DNA of 6,933 nucleotides from an uncultured Lachnospiraceae bacterium. GTDB lineage: Bacteria > Bacillota > Clostridia > Lachnospirales > Lachnospiraceae. The DNA lies in assembly GCA_958446555.1 (NCBI GenBank), contig CAUCWU010000130.1:1-6933 (forward strand). Reading direction: 5' to 3'. Below, piece after piece: positions 5,104-6,933 of this stretch. A model generated the notes under the pieces. The model was not told where the DNA came from. It ran no database searches and worked only from the letters and a program-made list of their open reading frames with translations. A program made the position numbers and the translations under genes. Numbering within the stretch: the stretch's first letter is position 1; every line of letters starts with the position of its first letter.

Positions 5104-6285
5104 ATGAAAAGCAAGTATCAAAAAACGCTGATGGCCTGCTATCTTGGCTTTATCACGCAGGCCATCGCAGCCAACTTTGCGCCGCTGTTGTTTTTGACCT
5201 TTCATCGGACGTATCAAATTTCACTTGGAAGGATAGCTTTTATTTCAACAGCATTCTTTTTTACACAGCTTCTTGTGGATCTTTTCTGCGCTAAATACGT
5301 AGACAGGATTGGATACAGAAGAAGTGTTATTGCATCTGAGGTTTTCTCCGCTGCCGGACTGATCGGACTTGCATTTTTGCCAAGTCTTCTTCCTGATCCT
5401 TATGTTGGCATTTTAATCAGTGTAATCATTTACGCAATGGGAAGTGGTCTCATCGAAGTTCTTGTCAGCCCTATTGTAGAAGCATGTCCATTTGATAATA
5501 AAGACAGTGTTATGAGTCTTCTGCACTCCTTTTATTGTTGGGGATCTGTTGGTGTTATCTTACTATCAACGATCTTTTTTGCCATCTTTGGCATTGAAAA
5601 CTGGCGCATTCTTGCCTGCATCTGGGCTTTGATTCCGCTCTACAATACCTTCAACTTTATCTCTTGTCCAATTGAATCTCTGACAGAGGAGGGGGAAGGC
5701 TTAAGCATCCGCCAGCTTTGCCATATTCCAATTTTTTGGATTGCGCTCATTCTTATGGTCTGTGCCGGTGCAAGTGAGATTTCTATGGCTCAGTGGGCAT
5801 CAGCTTATGTAGAATCCGCTCTTGGCATTTCCAAAAGCATCGGCGACATCATCGGCCCCTGCCTATTTGCTGTTATGATGGGAACGAGTCGTTCCTTCTA
5901 TGGAAAATATGGTGAGAAAATTGATCTAATGAAGTTTATGATTGGCTCTGGTGCGCTTTGTCTTGTGTGTTATCTTCTCTCTGCGCTCGCACCACTTCCA
6001 TTCTTAAATCTTGTTGGATGTGCCGTATGTGGATTTTCTGTCGGAATCATGTGGCCGGGTACAATCAGCATCGCCTCCAAAAAAATCCCACTCGGCGGAA
6101 CCGCCATGTTTGCGCTTCTTGCTATGGCTGGTGACCTTGGCGGTTCCGTAGGTCCCGGCATTGTTGGCTTTGTTACGCAAAGTGCCAATGATAATTTAAA
6201 AGTCGGTATGCTGGCCGGCTGTGTTTTTCCAACTGTCTTAGTTCTTTCTGTTCTTCTGTTAAAAAGAAAGCGAGCAGAAGGTTAA
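5104..6285 (+). CDS. Major facilitator superfamily transporter, probably for a sugar or related compound
   Basis: This 393-residue integral membrane protein has about twelve hydrophobic segments, arranged as two groups of six around a polar central loop (about 188-206). The loop between helices 2 and 3 carries a motif-A-like stretch from Asp59 through DRIGYRR (67-73), typical of proton-linked MFS carriers. SLLHSFYCWGSVG (138-150) in the N-terminal half, and MWPGT (316-320) and GDLGGSVGP (343-351) in the C-terminal half, are in the style of the FucP-like/sugar MFS subgroup. It ends with a basic KRKR tail. AGGAAGGA ten bases upstream supports the ATG. It is divergent from the AraC regulator and 56 bases ahead of a DUF1349 gene, which points to regulated carbohydrate import. 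The substrate cannot be told from the sequence. Confidence 0.88.
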   Translation: MKSKYQKTLMACYLGFITQAIAANFAPLLFLTFHRTYQISLGRIAFISTAFFFTQLLVDLFCAKYVDRIGYRRSVIASEVFSAAGLIGLAFLPSLLPDPYVGILISVIIYAMGSGLIEVLVSPIVEACPFDNKDSVMSLLHSFYCWGSVGVILLSTIFFAIFGIENWRILACIWALIPLYNTFNFISCPIESLTEEGEGLSIRQLCHIPIFWIALILMVCAGASEISMAQWASAYVESALGISKSIGDIIGPCLFAVMMGTSRSFYGKYGEKIDLMKFMIGSGALCLVCYLLSALAPLPFLNLVGCAVCGFSVGIMWPGTISIASKKIPLGGTAMFALLAMAGDLGGSVGPGIVGFVTQSANDNLKVGMLAGCVFPTVLVLSVLLLKRKRAEG

Positions 6286-6305
6286 CTTTATAGCAAATAC
6301 AAATT

Positions 6306-6317
6306 AAACTATAGTTT
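6306..6317. promoter_or_regulatory. Perfect 12-base palindrome AAACTATAGTTT between the transporter and DUF1349 genes
   Basis: A perfect palindrome sits 21 bases after the transporter stop codon and 24 bases before the DUF1349 start. It could be an operator or contain a -10 box (TATAGT, 6310-6315) for separate expression of the downstream gene, but no good -35 is visible at the right distance. It is too AT-rich to be a convincing terminator. Confidence 0.3.
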
Positions 6318-6341
6318 CAAACACGAAAGGAGCAATTTACA

Positions 6342-6932
6342 ATGAATTTTCAATGGCTGAATGAAAGCAATTTAACAAAAGAAGGTAAAAAAATCACCAT
6401 CTATGCCCCAGCAGGAACTGATTTTTTCTGCAATGACGGCACTGTTTCCGAGGAAGGCGTTACCCCGGAATCTCTTCACAATGCACCTTTTTATTATCCC
6501 GAACTTTCCGGCGACTTTGTACTCACAGTTAAAGTATCTCATGATTTCAAAGACACCTATGACTCCTCTTCACTCATGGTTATGGAAGATCTGAAAAACT
6601 GGGCAAAAAGCTGTTTTGAAAAAACGGATTTTGGCACACACGCCGCTGTCAGTGTTGTTACAAAAAACGGCCGCTCCGATGATGCCAATGGATGCAACCT
6701 CTCCGGCAATACCGCATGGCTTCGAATCTGCAGAGTCAACAATTCTTTCTCTTTCTTATACTCTGAAGATGGTACACATTTCTACATGACAAGATTTTTC
6801 AATCTTTCCGGAATGGAAACCGTAAAAGTTGGTATGCTTGCACAGGCACCACAGGGCGACGGTGGTTATCGCGTTTACGAAAATCTGACCTTTGAAAAAA
6901 GAACTGTTAAAAATATCCGCGCTGGCGAATAA
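6342..6932 (+). CDS. DUF1349 family protein (concanavalin A-like beta-sandwich)
   Basis: This complete 196-residue protein has no signal peptide or membrane segment, so it is probably cytoplasmic. The length and motifs match the DUF1349 family, which has a concanavalin A-like lectin/glucanase fold and includes yeast Ree1. Landmarks are PELSGDF (53-59), SDDANGC (112-118), WLRICR (126-131), YSEDG (140-144), Arg151 in TRFF and MLAQAPQGDG (165-174). AAGGAG nine bases upstream supports the start. The gene lies 56 bases behind the MFS transporter on the same strand, in a probable operon controlled by the divergent AraC protein. The fold and context suggest carbohydrate binding or modification, but no enzymatic activity can be assigned. 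The window ends one base after the stop codon. Confidence 0.85.
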   Translation: MNFQWLNESNLTKEGKKITIYAPAGTDFFCNDGTVSEEGVTPESLHNAPFYYPELSGDFVLTVKVSHDFKDTYDSSSLMVMEDLKNWAKSCFEKTDFGTHAAVSVVTKNGRSDDANGCNLSGNTAWLRICRVNNSFSFLYSEDGTHFYMTRFFNLSGMETVKVGMLAQAPQGDGGYRVYENLTFEKRTVKNIRAGE

Positions 6933-6933
6933 A

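Overview
The window is AT-rich and reads as a chromosomal segment of a low-GC Firmicute, most likely a gut clostridium of the Lachnospiraceae type. The grounds are strong purine-rich ribosome binding sites, sigma-A-like promoters, two AraC-type sugar regulators, and a DUF4080 radical SAM protein of a kind common in clostridia. This placement is an inference from gene content and style; there is no rRNA or marker gene here. I see no CRISPR array, prophage, transposase or tRNA, and no gene-free stretch longer than about 220 bases.

Left block (1-1501): a minus-strand gene entering from the left edge encodes part of what looks like a carbohydrate-active enzyme (beta-galactosidase trimerisation-like, Rossmann-type domain). 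Its reading frame opens in the middle of a domain, so it may be a 5'-truncated remnant. It is divergent from an AraC-family regulator (623-1501, +). The 220-base gap between them holds two exact copies of CATTGCAGA exactly 21 bases apart. The proximal copy overlaps the putative -35 of the minus-strand promoter by two bases, which is the geometry of a classical AraC/XylS activator site.

Middle block (1502-3990): a palindromic REP/MITE-like element fills the convergent gap between the regulator's stop codon and the end of a probable two-gene minus-strand operon. That operon is msrC (free methionine-R-sulfoxide reductase) followed by a DUF4080 radical SAM/B12-binding-like protein of unknown function. 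A near-consensus promoter lies upstream of msrC, and its leader contains what may be the tail of a decayed winged-helix gene.

Right block (4016-6932): a second AraC-family regulator (-) is divergent from a major facilitator transporter (+), followed by a DUF1349 concanavalin-A-like protein (+). This looks like a small regulated carbohydrate uptake/processing cassette. The regulator would sense a ligand through its cupin domain, the transporter would import a sugar or related compound, and the DUF1349 protein would bind or act on it. The substrate cannot be read from the sequence. The shared intergenic region holds three copies of the heptamer TACGATA, one at the predicted transcription start of the regulator, as candidate operators.

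No wholly new system is evident. The items most worth a second look are the AraC-site architecture, the truncated hydrolase, the msrC/DUF4080 pairing, the palindromic element, and the MFS/DUF1349 cassette with its heptamer repeats.
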